A stretch of 64,000 nucleotides of DNA from Massilia frigida (GTDB taxonomy: Bacteria > Pseudomonadota > Gammaproteobacteria > Burkholderiales > Burkholderiaceae_D), in NCBI RefSeq assembly GCF_011682175.1, contig NZ_WHJG01000013.1, positions 62,001 to 126,000 on the forward strand, read 5' to 3'. The notes under the pieces are model-generated. The model was not told the DNA's origin. It made no database searches and saw only the letters and a list, made by a program, of their open reading frames with translations. A program made the position numbers and the translations under genes. This document shows, in pieces, positions 50,823-64,000 of this stretch. The stretch's first letter is position 1. Every line of letters begins with the position of its first letter.

Positions 50823-51763
50823 GCCTGGTACATCCAGCGCAGCGTGTCGGCGAGCGGAATCGGGGACATGGCCCCGATCGCGCTGCGCAGTTTTTCATTG
50901 TTGCCCATCAAGACCAAGACATCCTTGGCGCGCACGAAAGCCGGATTGACCCTGACCTCGATCTGGTAGCCGGCAATCGACTCCATCAGCGCGATGACCT
51001 CGCCCAGCGAATGCGCCTGGCCGGAGCAGATATTGAAGGTCTGGCCGGCGACGTTGGCCACCAGCAGGCGGCGGTAGCTGTCGGCCACCATGCGCACGTC
51101 GGAAAAATCGCGCGCGATGGCTTGGTTGCCCAGTTCGATCACCGGGGCCGCCTTGCGGAAATGCGCAACGATCTTCGGCAACAGGAAATTCTCATCCTGG
51201 CCCACACCGGTATAGTTGAATGGCCGCACGATGATAATCGGCAGCTTGTCACTCCACAACTGCGCCATGTGTTCCATGGCCAGCTTGCTGACGGCGTAAT
51301 CGTTGGCCGGCGCGCTCGCCAGGGATTCATCGATCTGGCCGACGCTGGCGTTGCCGTAGACATTGGCGGACGATGCCAGCAGCACCGCCGACGGCTGCTG
51401 GCGCTGGGCCGCGAGCGCTTCGAGCAGGTTGCGGGTGCCGACGATGTTGACGCGGTAAATCAGTTCGGCGTTGGCATGCGCCACGAAGGCGATCCCGGCC
51501 AGGTGCACCACGACGTCCGGCTGCACCTGTTCGACCATGGCGGCCACGGCGGCACGGTCAAGCAGGTCGACCGCGAACACATCGGCGTCAAGCGGATGGT
51601 CGCCATGGCCCGGCACCACGGTGCCGAACACGCGATAGCCGCAAGCAGCCAGTTCGCGCGCCACGTAGCGCCCCGTGAAGCCGTGCAGGCCGGTGATCAG
51701 GGCACGCTTGCCCTGCCCTTCGGCGCCGGGCGCGGGAGACGTTTCCGTGACCATGGCCGTCAT
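50819..51763 (-). CDS. rmd: GDP-6-deoxy-D-lyxo-4-hexulose reductase
   Basis: 314 residues, extended SDR. The NAD(P) motif is TGLHGFTGRYV and the catalytic pair is Y-x3-K in NDYAVSKLAMEHM. Rmd reduces the product of Gmd to GDP-D-rhamnose. It follows gmd by 1 bp and overlaps the next GT gene, so the whole set is one transcript. The first 15 residues are variable (TAMVTETSPAPGAEG); a later start is possible. Confidence 0.88.
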   Translation of the reverse strand: MTAMVTETSPAPGAEGQGKRALITGLHGFTGRYVARELAACGYRVFGTVVPGHGDHPLDADVFAVDLLDRAAVAAMVEQVQPDVVVHLAGIAFVAHANAELIYRVNIVGTRNLLEALAAQRQQPSAVLLASSANVYGNASVGQIDESLASAPANDYAVSKLAMEHMAQLWSDKLPIIIVRPFNYTGVGQDENFLLPKIVAHFRKAAPVIELGNQAIARDFSDVRMVADSYRRLLVANVAGQTFNICSGQAHSLGEVIALMESIAGYQIEVRVNPAFVRAKDVLVLMGNNEKLRSAIGAMSPIPLADTLRWMYQA

Positions 51764-51764
51764 A

Positions 51765-53076
<1,312 letters not shown>

Positions 53077-53115
53077 AAAAAAGGCCGGCATCCATGACGA
53101 TGCCGGCCGTTTTTA
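53077..53115. terminator. Bidirectional intrinsic terminator after maeB
   Basis: GGCCGGCATC / GATGCCGGCC make a perfect 10-bp stem with a 6-nt loop (CATGAC). A7 lies on the left and GT5 on the right, so it ends minus-strand transcripts of maeB and may also stop those from the other side. Confidence 0.9.
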
Positions 53116-53149
53116 GCGCGCGAAACAGGCGCGCCGTGTTACGCGCGGG

Positions 53150-55462
53150 TCAGCGTTCCGAGACCGCGTCGACCACGCACAAGGCCGTCATGTTGACGAT
53201 GCGGCGCACCGTGGCTGATGGCGTCAGGATGTGCACCGGCTTGGCGCAGCCGAGCAGCACCGGGCCGATCGCGATGCCGTTGCCGGCCGCAGTCTTGAGC
53301 AGGTTGTAGGCGATGTTGGCGCTGTCGATATTCGGCATCACCAGCAGGTTGGCCTCGCCTTGCAGGGTCGAGTGCGGCATCAGCTGCTTGCGCAGCTTGG
53401 CGTCGAGCGCCACGTCGCCGTGCATCTCGCCATCGATTTCCAGCTGCGGCGCCTTTTGCTGCACCAGCGCCAGCGCCGCCCGCATCTTCTGGGCCGAGGC
53501 GCTGTTGGCCGAACCGAAGTTCGAGTGCGACAACAGGGCCGCGCGCGGAATCAGGCCGAAGCGGCTCATCTCGTCGGCCGCCATGATGGTGATCTCGGCC
53601 AGCTGCTCGGCGCTCGGGTTTTCGTTGACGTGGGTGTCGACGATGGCCATCTGGCGTTCCGGCAATATCAGGAAATTCATGGCCGCGTACACATTGGCGC
53701 CCTCGCGCTTGCCCAAGACCTGGTCGATATAGTGCAGGTGCAAATTGGTGGTGCCGAAAGTGCCGCAGATCATGCCGTCGGCGTCGCCCTTGTGGATCAT
53801 CATCGCGCCGATCAGGCTGTGGCGGCGGCGCATTTCCAGCTTGGCGTATTCCTGGGTCACGCCTTTGCGCATGGTCATCGCGTAATAGGTCTGCCAGTAA
53901 TCGCGGTAGCGGTCTTCGTGGTCCGGGTTGATCACGTCGAAATGCTCGCCCTGCTTCAAGCGCAGGCCGAACTTCTCGATGCGCTGCTCCAGCACGCTCG
54001 GACGGCCGACCAGGATCGGGCGCGCCAGTTTCTCGTCGACCACCACCTGCACCGCGCGCAGCACGCGCTCTTCTTCGCCTTCGGCGTAGACGATGCGCTT
54101 GAGTTCCGGCGGGGCCGCCTTGGCCACCGCGAACAGCGGCTTCATGAAGGTGCCGCTGCGGTACACGAATTGCTGCAGGCTGTCGGCGTAGGCTTCCAGG
54201 TTGGCGATCGGACGCGTCGCCACGCCCGACTCGAACGCCGCCTTGGCCACGGCCGGGGCGATGTGAATCAGGAGGCGCGGATCGAACGGCATCGGGATCA
54301 GGTATTCGGGGCCGAACGACAGGTTGCTGATGCCGTAGGTGGTGGCCACCACGTCCGACTGCTCGGCGTGGGCCAGGTCGGCAATCGCGTGCACGACTGC
54401 AATTTCCATCTCGCGCGTGATGGTGGTGGCGCCGCAATCGAGGGCGCCGCGGAAAATGTACGGGAAGCACAGCACATTGTTCACCTGGTTCGGATAATCC
54501 GAACGGCCGGTGGCGATGATGGCGTCGCCGCGCACGGCCTTGACGTCTTCCGGCAGGATTTCCGGGGTCGGATTGGCCAGCGCCAGAATGAGCGGATTGG
54601 CCGCCATTTCCTTGACCATATCCTGCTTGAGCACGCCGCCGGCGGACAAGCCCAGGAAAATGTCAGCGCCCGGCATCACTTCGGCCAGGGTGCGGTAAGG
54701 CGTGTCTTGCGCGAAGCGTGCCTTGTCCGGGTCCATCAGTTCGACGCGGCCCTTGTAGACCACGCCGGCCAGGTCGGTCACGTAAATATTTTCGATCGGG
54801 AAGCCGAGGTCGACGATGAGTTCCAGGCAGGCCAGCGCCGCCGCGCCCGCGCCCGACACCACCAGCTTGCACTCGCGGATATCCTTGCCGACCACCTTGA
54901 CGCCGTTCAGGATGGCGGCGCCGACGATGATCGCGGTACCGTGCTGGTCATCGTGGAAGACCGGAATCTTCATGCGGTCGCGCAACTGGCGCTCGATATA
55001 GAAGCACTCGGGCGCCTTGATATCTTCCAGGTTGATGCCGCCAAAGGTCGGTTCCAGCGAAGCGATGATGTCGACCAGCTTGTCCGGGTCTTGCTCGTTG
55101 ATCTCGATGTCGAACACATCGATGCCGGCGAACTTCTTGAACAGCACGCCCTTGCCTTCCATCACCGGCTTGGAAGCCAGCGGACCGATATTGCCCAGAC
55201 CCAGCACCGCGGTGCCATTGGTGATGACGGCCACCAGATTGCCGCGCGCCGTGTATTTATAGGCGTTGCCCGGGTCCTTGACGATTTCTTCGCAGGGAGC
55301 CGCGACGCCGGGCGAGTACGCCAGGGCCAGGTCGCGCTGGTTGAGCAGCTGCTTGGTGGGCGTGACGCTGATTTTTCCGGGACGGGGGCACTCGTGATAC
55401 TCGAGCGCGGCGAGGCGCAGTTGCTGGCGCAGTTCTTCCTTCTTCTCTGGTGACGAATCCAT
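53150..55462 (-). CDS. maeB: NADP-dependent malic enzyme with phosphotransacetylase-like domain
   Basis: 770 residues. The malic N-domain (about 20-155) has [32 protein letters not shown]; the NAD(P)-binding domain (165-410) has [10 protein letters not shown] and [16 protein letters not shown]. The C-terminal half (430-765) resembles phosphotransacetylase but is regulatory in MaeB proteins (acetyl-CoA binding). It decarboxylates malate to pyruvate with NADPH. The stop is followed by a strong terminator. The 320 bp upstream (55463-55782) is the shared promoter region with the divergent lipoprotein gene. Confidence 0.96.
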   Translation of the reverse strand: MDSSPEKKEELRQQLRLAALEYHECPRPGKISVTPTKQLLNQRDLALAYSPGVAAPCEEIVKDPGNAYKYTARGNLVAVITNGTAVLGLGNIGPLASKPVMEGKGVLFKKFAGIDVFDIEINEQDPDKLVDIIASLEPTFGGINLEDIKAPECFYIERQLRDRMKIPVFHDDQHGTAIIVGAAILNGVKVVGKDIRECKLVVSGAGAAALACLELIVDLGFPIENIYVTDLAGVVYKGRVELMDPDKARFAQDTPYRTLAEVMPGADIFLGLSAGGVLKQDMVKEMAANPLILALANPTPEILPEDVKAVRGDAIIATGRSDYPNQVNNVLCFPYIFRGALDCGATTITREMEIAVVHAIADLAHAEQSDVVATTYGISNLSFGPEYLIPMPFDPRLLIHIAPAVAKAAFESGVATRPIANLEAYADSLQQFVYRSGTFMKPLFAVAKAAPPELKRIVYAEGEEERVLRAVQVVVDEKLARPILVGRPSVLEQRIEKFGLRLKQGEHFDVINPDHEDRYRDYWQTYYAMTMRKGVTQEYAKLEMRRRHSLIGAMMIHKGDADGMICGTFGTTNLHLHYIDQVLGKREGANVYAAMNFLILPERQMAIVDTHVNENPSAEQLAEITIMAADEMSRFGLIPRAALLSHSNFGSANSASAQKMRAALALVQQKAPQLEIDGEMHGDVALDAKLRKQLMPHSTLQGEANLLVMPNIDSANIAYNLLKTAAGNGIAIGPVLLGCAKPVHILTPSATVRRIVNMTALCVVDAVSER

Positions 55463-55782
55463 GCTGGTACGGCCTTCCTGTGTACTGTCGGGGACTGACG
55501 ATTTTATCAGACGTGATCTTTCAACAAGCTACGTATTTTCACCAACGTCGGGTCAATTGCCCCAAAACACGAAAATTTCATCGCAACAGACAAAAAAGCG
55601 ATCGCTCGCTCGGCGCTACAGCCCGGTACACATGGCCGACAGTTGATACAAATCCTAGACAGAAACGCAATAGACCCATGCGGGGAGCCAGCCAGACAAT
55701 GCACGGGCATCGCGGCGCTGCGGGCGGGAGACCCGCTCCTGCGCGGCGCGAGCCTTCGCCAACCCTGTGAAAAGAGCGTCCC
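55463..55782. other. Divergent promoter region between maeB and the lipoprotein gene
   Basis: No supported gene. The first part is AT-rich (CAACAAGCTACGTATTTTC near 55525), suggesting promoters for maeB; GTGAAAAGAGCGTCCC stands just before the lipoprotein start. Confidence 0.4.
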
Positions 55783-56991
55783 ATGAACCCTATTCAACAA
55801 TGCCTTCCCGCCGGCCTGATCGCCGCCACCCTGCTGACCGGATGCGGCGGTGGCGGCGGTGACGGCGGCAAACCCTTGCCCCCTCCCGCGCCGGACCCGG
55901 TCGCGCGCGTCGACGTGCTGCTCAATCACGAGCGCGGCATGAACGCCATCAGCATCGACGACAAGCATGCTTACATCGCGCTGACCAATACCGAAACCGA
56001 GGGCACCGCCGTCCTGGCCACCGCGCGCGGGGTCAGCACCAAGTCGGCCTGGCAAACGGTCGCCCTGGGCGAGTGCAAGCTGCCGGCCAGCGAGCAGGTC
56101 GCAGTGCGGCGCGCGGCCGACCTCAAGCAGGTGGACGGCAAGACCCTGCTGGTGCAGCCGGCCTGGGGCAGCGCCGACGAACACACGTTGTGCGAGCTGG
56201 ACCAGGCCAAGATGACCTTCCTGCCCAAGGACAAGGATTTCCGCATCTGCTACGAGACCTACTGCGAGCGCATGCAGGTGGGCGACGTCAAGGCGGTCGG
56301 CAAGCGCTGGTTCGCCAACGGCGGCGCCGGCCAGAACGTGTAAATCTCGAACGACCAGGGCCTCACCTGGCGTCCGATCATGGGCACCATGGATAGCATG
56401 AGCTGCACCCACCAGGCGTTCGAGGTGGTGGGCGGGCTGTTGCTGACGGGCGGCGAATGCCCGCTCGACATGGCGTACGTGCGCGCCTACGCCATGAACG
56501 CCGACAATTCCGCTCTGGCTTCCAAGGTTCCGGTACCGATCAGCGTGCCGGAACTGGAAAACCGCAACGTGCATCTGATTACCACCCTGGGCAAGAGCGA
56601 GCGCGTCTTCATCGGCGTCGAAGGCGGCTTGCTGCGCAGCGACGACAGCGGCAAGAGCTACAAGTTCGTGCTCAAGCAACCGCTCAGTGGCGGCACCGGC
56701 AACTATCCCTACATCACCCGCTTGCTCTCACCCGCCGGCAAACCCAATGTGATCGTGGCGGCCGGTTTCGACAAGGCCAAGGGCTTTCCCTACCTGGCAT
56801 GGTCGGCCGACAACGGCGACAAATGGACCGACCTGTCGCCCCTGCTGCCGGGCTACAAGCGCACCACTGCGGACGCCACCAGCGAAGTCACCTCGATTGC
56901 CGAAGATGCGCAGGGACGCATCCTGGTGACGGTCAACGAAGAGTTCAAGAAAAAAGGCCGCCTGGTGGAGGTCACGCTGGGCCGCCTGTAA
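55783..56991 (+). pseudogene. Lipoprotein of the sialidase/BNR-propeller type, split by an in-frame stop
   Basis: The frame starts MNPIQQCLPAGLIAATLLTGCGGGGG (lipobox LLTGC) and runs to a TAA at 56341-56343. It then stays open in the same frame to TAA/TAG at 56991 for 402 codons in all. Across the stop the text reads GGAGQNV-stop-ISNDQGLTWRPIMG; the Asp-box-like SNDQGLTW is typical of BNR/photosystem-stability beta-propellers, and later GLLRSDDSGKSYKF and WSADNGDKWTDL are further Asp boxes. So one propeller lipoprotein of about 401 residues is cut by a single stop, probably from a TAC or TAT Tyr codon. Codon use is normal on both sides, so the change is recent or a sequencing error. Confidence 0.82.
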
Positions 56992-57011
56992 GCTGCCGAT
57001 GCGGAGCTGGC

Positions 57012-57998
57012 ATGGCTGTACAATCGCGCATGCTCTCCGAATTCGACCTCATCAAGCAGTACTTTAAGCGGCCCCGGCCAGGGCGGGCGGCGCTCGGCAT
57101 CGGCGACGATTGCGCGCTGCTCGCGCCCTCGCCCGGCATGCAGATGGCTATTTCATCCGACATGCTGGTCGAGGACCGCCATTTCTTCGCCGGCGCCGAT
57201 GCGCGCATGCTGGGCCACAAGTGCCTGGCGGTGAACCTGTCCGACCTGGCGGCGATGGGCGCCAGGCCGGTCGCCTTCACCCTGGCGCTGGCGCTGCCGG
57301 CGGCCAATCGCGACTGGCTGGCCGGGTTTGCGGCTGGCCTGTTCGCGCTGGCCGACCAGCATGGCTGTGAGCTGATCGGCGGCGACACCACCAAAGGCCC
57401 GCTCAACATCTGCATCACCATTTTCGGCGAACTGGCGCCCGGCCACGCGCTGCGGCGCGACGCCGCCATCGCCGGCGACGACCTCTGGATTTCCGGCACG
57501 CTGGGCGACGCCCGCCTGGCGCTGGCCGGCTACCGCAAGGAATATCCGCTGGACGCTGCCGCGCTGCTGGCGGCAGGCGCCCGCATGCACACGCCCAGCC
57601 CGCGCGTGGCGCTCGGCATGGCGCTGGCCGATGCCAGGCTGGCCCACGCCGCCATCGATATCTCGGACGGGCTGGTGGGCGACCTCGGTCACATCCTGGC
57701 CGCCTCCAAGGTGGGCGCCACGCTCGATGTCGATGCGCTGCCCGCCGGACCGGTACTGGCCGCGCAGCCGCAGGCACTACGGCGGAGCTTCTGCGCGGCC
57801 GGCGGCGACGATTACGAGTTGTGCTTCACCGCCCCGCGTTCACGGCGCGACGCCATCGTGGCGGCCGCTCATGCAAGTGGCACTGCGGTGACGCGCGTGG
57901 GGACCATCGATGCCGCACCGGGCCTGCGCCTGGTCGACGGCGCCGGGCACGCGCTCGACCTGCAGCTGGCCGCTTTCGACCACTTCGCCAGCGCTTGA
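57012..57998 (+). CDS. thiL: Thiamine-monophosphate kinase
   Basis: 328 residues. The ThiL start (EFDLIKQYF), ATP/Mg motif GIGDDCALL, SSDMLVEDRHF, NLSDLAAMGARPVAFTLALALP, GGDTTKG and DISDGLVGDLGHI are all present. It phosphorylates thiamine phosphate to the diphosphate cofactor. ATG 57012 has GGAG 5 nt upstream; ATG 57030 is a second choice. It lies 20 bp after the broken lipoprotein gene. The pgpA and cinA genes often seen after thiL are not next to it; a cinA-type gene starts 5.6 kb further on. Confidence 0.95.
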   Translation: MAVQSRMLSEFDLIKQYFKRPRPGRAALGIGDDCALLAPSPGMQMAISSDMLVEDRHFFAGADARMLGHKCLAVNLSDLAAMGARPVAFTLALALPAANRDWLAGFAAGLFALADQHGCELIGGDTTKGPLNICITIFGELAPGHALRRDAAIAGDDLWISGTLGDARLALAGYRKEYPLDAAALLAAGARMHTPSPRVALGMALADARLAHAAIDISDGLVGDLGHILAASKVGATLDVDALPAGPVLAAQPQALRRSFCAAGGDDYELCFTAPRSRRDAIVAAAHASGTAVTRVGTIDAAPGLRLVDGAGHALDLQLAAFDHFASA

Positions 57999-58057
57999 TT
58001 TTTTCCGATAAATCTAGCTCCGGTTTTTAAGTCTCGGGGGCGGGCGCCCAACCGCCC

Positions 58058-60639
58058 CTACTCCGCCTCCACCTGCCCGGCTTCGACAAAGTGCGCATTG
58101 TGCGGATCGTCCTTGGGACCATTCATCAGCCAGTAATGATGAAACGCCAGCCGCACGTTATCGCGCAGCTGCGTCTCGTCCCACGGCTTGGTGTAGAAGC
58201 GGTAAATCGCGCCACGGTTGATCGAGTCGAGCACCGCTTCGAGCCCCGTGTAGCCCGACAAGATAATCCGTATCGTATCCGGATACAGCTCCTTGACCTT
58301 GCTCAGGAACTCGGTACCGCTCATGCCCGGCATGCGCTGGTCGCACACGATCACCTGCACCGTGTGCAGCGCCAGCAGCTCGAAGCCTTCGCCCGGCGAC
58401 ACCGCCGTCAGGATCCGGTAGTTATCGCGCTTGAACAGCCGGTGCAGCGACGACAGCACGTTGACGTCGTCGTCCACGATCAGCAAGGTCTGGCGGTGGT
58501 TGTCGGGCGACTCCGGCTCGGACGGCTGCGCCAGATTGGCCAGCACCATCTCGCCGAACTCCGCGGCCGGCAGCGGGCGGCTGAAATGGAAACCCTGCAC
58601 TTCGTCGCAGCGGTGGCGCCGCAGGTAGGCCATCTGCGCCGGCGTCTCGACCCCTTCCGCGATTACCTGCATGTGCAGCGAATGGGCCATGCCGATGATG
58701 GCCAGGGCGATGGCCGCGTCGTCCGGATTGACCGTCACGTCGCGCACGAAGGCGATGTCGATCTTGAGCTTGTCGATCGGGAAGCGCTTCAGGTACGCCA
58801 GGCTCGAATAGCCGGTGCCGAAATCGTCGATCGCAATCGTGATGCCAAGCTGCTTCAGATTGCCCAGCACCGCTATGGTGTGCTCGGCGTTGGACATCAG
58901 CGCGCTTTCGGTCAGTTCCAGTTCCAGCAGCGAGGCATCGATCCCGTGCCGGCCGACCGCCGCGCGGATTTCGCCTTCCAGGTCGCCCTCGACAAACTGG
59001 CGGCTCGATACATTGACGGCCACCCGCACGTCGCCCACCTCGCTGGCCGACCACAGCGCAATCTGGCGGCAGGCTTCGTCGATCACCCACCCGCCGACCC
59101 GCACGATCAAGCCGGTTTCCTCCATCACCGGCACGAATTCGGCCGGAAACACCAGGCCGTAGCCGGGCCGGTTCCAGCGCAGCAGCGCTTCGGCGCCGCT
59201 GATGCGGCCCGTGCGCAGATTCACCTTGGGCTGGAAGTACAGCAGGAATTCGCCATGCTCCAGCGCGTGCCGCAGCGCCAGTTCGAGGTCGAGCCGCTCC
59301 AGCACCTGCACGTTCATGCCGGCGGTGAAAAAGCGGTAGCCGTCGCGCCCCGCTTCCTTGGCGCGGCCCATGGCCGTGTCGGCGTACTTGATCAGCGTTT
59401 CGGGGTCAAGCGCGTCGTCCGGATACATGGCGATGCCGATGCTGGCCGTCAGGCCGGCCTGCTTGCCCTGCAGGTCGAACGGCGCGCGCAGCGTATCGCG
59501 CACTTCGTTGGCGACGTTGACGGCGTCCTGCTGGTTGCGCGTCATGGTCAGGATGAGGGCGAATTCATCGCCGCCCAGGCGCCCGACCGTGTCGCGGATG
59601 CGCACGCACTGCACCAGGCGCGTGCTGAACTGGCGCAGCAGTTCGTCGCCCAGGGCCGAGCCGAGCGAATCGTTGACGGTCTTGAAGCGGTCGAGCGCGA
59701 TGAACAGCACCACGATGCGCCACTGCTTGTCCTGGGCCAGCTCGATCGCTTCGCGCAAGGTCTGGTAGAACAGGGTGCGGTTGGGCAGGCCGGTCAGGCT
59801 GTCGTAGCTGGCCAGGTGCGCCAGGCGCTGGCGCGCGGCCAGGCGCTCGCTGATATCGCGCGCCACCGCGATCAGCATGCGCGTGCCGCCCACGGCCTGG
59901 GTTTGCCAGTAGATTTCCACCGCCACTTCGCGCAGGTCGGCGCGCGTCAGGTGGTCTTCGACCAGGTCGGGGTAGCGCGCGGCGTCGCGCTCCGGGTCGG
60001 CCTGGCGCGCCAGCTGGCCGGGGCCGGCCAGGCCGAACACCGTCGGGTCGAGCCGCAGCAGCTCGTCGCGCTGGTAGCCGAGCATGCGGCAGGCGCCGTC
60101 GTTGACGTCGACCACGCGCATGCTGCCGGTGTCGATCAGGAAGATGGCGTCGTCGGTGGCGTCCATGGCGCTGCGAAAGCGCTGCAGTTCAGCGGTGCGC
60201 TCGCGCACCGTCTGTTCGAGCAGGGTGCCGTAGCTCTTCGATTCGCGGTGCAGCAGGCGCACTTCGAGCATGTTGCGGATGCGGGTGAGCACTTCGACCG
60301 GGTCGAACGGCTTGCCGACGAAGTCGCGCGCGCCGGCGTCGAGCGCGGCCAGCTTTTTGTCCGGTTCGGCCGTCACCACCAGCACCGGCAGGTAGGCTTC
60401 GGTTTCCATGGGCGCCAGCGCCTCCATCACCTGGAAGCCATTCATGCCCGGCATGTGCAGGTCGAGGATGATCAGGTCGTAACGGTGCTTGAGGTGCATC
60501 GCGGCCACCCCGCGCGGGTCGGTGGTGCTGCTGACGTTGGTGTAGCCGGTGGTCGTGAGCAGGTATTCGAGCAGCTGGACGTTGACCAGCTGGTCGTCGA
60601 CGACCAGGATGGCGGCGTTATGGATGTCATCAAGCGATA

Positions 60640-60643
<4 letters not shown>
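58058..60643 (-). CDS. REC-PAS-GGDEF-EAL-REC cyclic-di-GMP enzyme
   Basis: 861 residues. Order: REC1 (about 10-125, [13 protein letters not shown] in [15 protein letters not shown]); PAS (about 165-285); GGDEF (300-455, active [11 protein letters not shown]); EAL (470-720, [20 protein letters not shown]); and a second REC (735-850, [50 protein letters not shown]). Both GGDEF and EAL signatures look intact, so synthesis and breakdown are possible. The start at 60643 overlaps the kinase stop (ATGA), placing the receivers directly under the kinase made before it. The frame stays open far upstream but that part is the kinase in another frame. Confidence 0.93.
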
Positions 60644-62663
<2,020 letters not shown>

Positions 62664-62667
<4 letters not shown>

Positions 62668-63248
62668 GTGGCCCCCTGCACGCGGTTGGCGGCGGCCAGC
62701 ATGCGCGCGCTGATGCGCAGCCGGCTCGACGTGACCTGGCCGAGGGCGACGTCGAAGCGCAGCCGGTCCTGGGCTACCACGAAGGCGATCATGCACCCCA
62801 AAGCGATGCCGTCGTCGGCGTCCGACACGGTAAGCACCGACTGGCCGCGCGCGGCCGCCAGCATGTCGATCACGGTGGCGCGCTCGCCGGCGCCGACAAA
62901 CAGGATGTGCAGGCCTTGCAGGGCGTCGCCGCGGCGCAGTTTGCGCACCGAAATGGCGTGCCCGCCGACGGTGCGCCCGGCCACCATTTGTTCGAGCTGG
63001 TCGGCCAGGCCATCGTTGCCGGCCACGCCGATCTGGAGCGGGCTGTCGGGGCGCGCGAAGCTGCCTTCGGGCCACTCGACGAAGCCGGCGAATTTGAACA
63101 GGTAAGCCGCCTTGACCTGGTTTTCGACGCTGGGCTGGGCCTGGGCAGCGCCGCTCCAGGCGAACAGCGCCAGTAGCGCCAATAGCGCCGGCAGCGCCAG
63201 CCAGCGTCCCGCACGCCTGCGCAATGCGAACCGGCTCAGGCCCGCCAT
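62664..63248 (-). CDS. YfiR-like (DUF4154) periplasmic protein
   Basis: 194 residues. The signal peptide has a long hydrophobic core (GRWLALPALLALLALFAWSGAAQA). The DUF4154 body is VENQVKAAYLFKFAGFVEWPEGSF, IGVAGNDGLADQLEQMV, LHILFVGAGERATVIDML, and LTVSDADDGIALGCMIAFVVAQDRLRFDVALGQVTSSRLRISARMLAAA. YfiR of Pseudomonas holds back the inner-membrane cyclase YfiN. Here it heads a three-gene coupled operon and probably controls the kinase that follows. ATG 63248 is preferred since the signal peptide fits; a longer frame begins at 63290. Confidence 0.88.
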
Positions 63249-63572
63249 GGCGGTTCGGCAAGCAAAAGAATCGGGGACATGGGACTCCAATCCGAATCAG
63301 ACAGAAAAGCAAACTCAGCGCTAAAGCCCAGCTTATCAGAGCAACAGGCTGGCGGCGCACGGCACAAACCTGGGCGGCGCACGACGTTTTCCCCGGAACC
63401 ACTCTACGCTGTTTTACTTCGCTTGGATATCCCTTTTGAAACATTGCAACAGGGTGGGCGGACAGTGTTGCAGAGCGCATGGTAAAGTAGAATCGCAGGG
63501 CCGCGCCGTCATGCGCGCGCCCTCCCCAGATCTGTTTTCCGATCCCCGATTACCGTCCAAAAGGAGCAACAC

Positions 63573-64000
63573 GTGACGAACGACATTCTCGATCTTTCCG
63601 CCAAAGTCGGCCGCGCGCTGCAAGCGAAAGGCTTGCTGCTGGTGACCGCCGAATCGTGCACCGGCGGCGGGGTAGCGCAGGCGGTCACCGAGGTGGCCGG
63701 CTCGACCGGCTGGTTCGATTGCGGCTTCATCACCTATTCGAATGCCTCGAAAACCGAATTGCTGGACGTGTCGGCGGCGCTGATGGCGCAGCTGGGCTCG
63801 GTCAGCGAAGAAGTGGCGGCCGCCATGGCCAGCGGTGCGTTGGCAAACAGCAACGCGCACGTGGCCCTGTCGACCACCGGCATCGCCGGCCCCAGCGGCG
63901 CGGTGCCGGGCAAGCCGGTCGGCACGGTCTGCTTCGGCTGGGCCAGGGGCGACGCGGTCCAGACCGAACGCCTGGTGTTCGCGGGCGACCGCCACGCCGT
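63573..64000 (+). CDS. pncC: CinA C-terminal-type nicotinamide-nucleotide amidase (partial, runs off the window)
   Basis: 142 codons seen. GTG start with AAGGAG 7 nt upstream; the protein begins VTNDILDLSAKVGRALQAKGLLLVTAESCTGGG, the CinA/PncC active-site motif (TAESCTGG), followed by GWFDCGFITYSNASKTELLDV and STTGIAGPSGAVPGKPVGTVCFGW. It is the single-domain form (PncC, about 165 residues), which deamidates nicotinamide mononucleotide for NAD recycling. The end lies beyond 64000. It is read away from the yfiR-like gene, with a shared promoter region of about 320 bp. Confidence 0.93.
   Translation, partial: MTNDILDLSAKVGRALQAKGLLLVTAESCTGGGVAQAVTEVAGSTGWFDCGFITYSNASKTELLDVSAALMAQLGSVSEEVAAAMASGALANSNAHVALSTTGIAGPSGAVPGKPVGTVCFGWARGDAVQTERLVFAGDRHA

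Noticed and set aside
53231-55453. A 740-codon plus-strand frame opposite maeB, and an 884-codon one opposite the GGDEF-EAL gene at 58091-60745
   Set aside because: Both are antisense shadows of strongly supported genes in high-GC DNA.
58036-58058. GGGGCGG...CCGCCCC inverted repeat between thiL and the GGDEF-EAL gene as a terminator
   Set aside because: No T run follows on either strand within a useful distance, so I do not call it.

Overview
The window is high-GC, densely packed chromosomal DNA. Its gene content points to a betaproteobacterium of the Oxalobacteraceae (Massilia / Duganella / Janthinobacterium type): hut genes, a PEP-CTERM surface protein, a curli cluster, a ligand-binding hybrid kinase of the NMT1/THI5 type, a RAYT transposase with GGGGTC/GACCCC REP elements, and GDP-D-rhamnose genes. 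The assignment is inference from gene content; no rRNA gene is present to fix it.

Layout. 1-7.5 kb: hutU under a perfect palindromic HutC-type operator, a secreted amidohydrolase, a RAYT transposase bracketed by inverted REP elements, an ada/2OG-oxygenase pair, and hutC. 7.5-20.5 kb: a large hybrid sensor kinase with a receiver protein, trxA, rho, rpmE2, a membrane glycosyltransferase, a LysR/SDR gene scar, a DUF418-like membrane protein, a DUF4258/HTH toxin-antitoxin-like pair and an APC transporter. 20.6-39.7 kb: a roughly 19 kb genomic island in tRNA-Leu(CAA). It has a tyrosine integrase, a 3'-tRNA direct repeat at both ends, and paired TGACGGTA(T/C) boxes at both ends. Its left part looks like a P4-type satellite: AlpA, a structured leader with an intrinsic terminator, a toprim/DUF3987 primase and an iteron-like repeat field. 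A broken HK97 prohead protease follows. Its right part is a T6SS export module: vgrG, DUF6484, DUF2169, a ketosynthase-like protein, PAAR-like DUF4150, a GHH/HNH nuclease effector, a beta-propeller candidate immunity protein, a TIGR02270-like HEAT protein and a thioredoxin-like protein. An AP2-like repeat protein closes it.

39.7-64 kb: a PEP-CTERM protein; a curli locus (csgE, csgF, csgG, csgB-like and two long curlin-repeat subunits); a RlmN/Cfr paralogue; a 17-bp minisatellite; an amino-acid-type binding protein; a D-rhamnose glycan cluster (two GT4 enzymes, rmd, gmd); maeB; a lipoprotein gene split by an in-frame stop; thiL; a translationally coupled yfiR-like / hybrid kinase / GGDEF-EAL operon; and the start of a pncC/cinA gene.

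How the parts fit. Three systems bear on the cell surface and social life: curli, a D-rhamnose glycan and PEP-CTERM sorting. A cyclic-di-GMP operon could govern them. The island is the most unusual part: a satellite-like replicative element carries a complete VgrG-to-immunity cassette but no T6SS sheath or membrane genes, so its nuclease would depend on a T6SS encoded elsewhere in the host.
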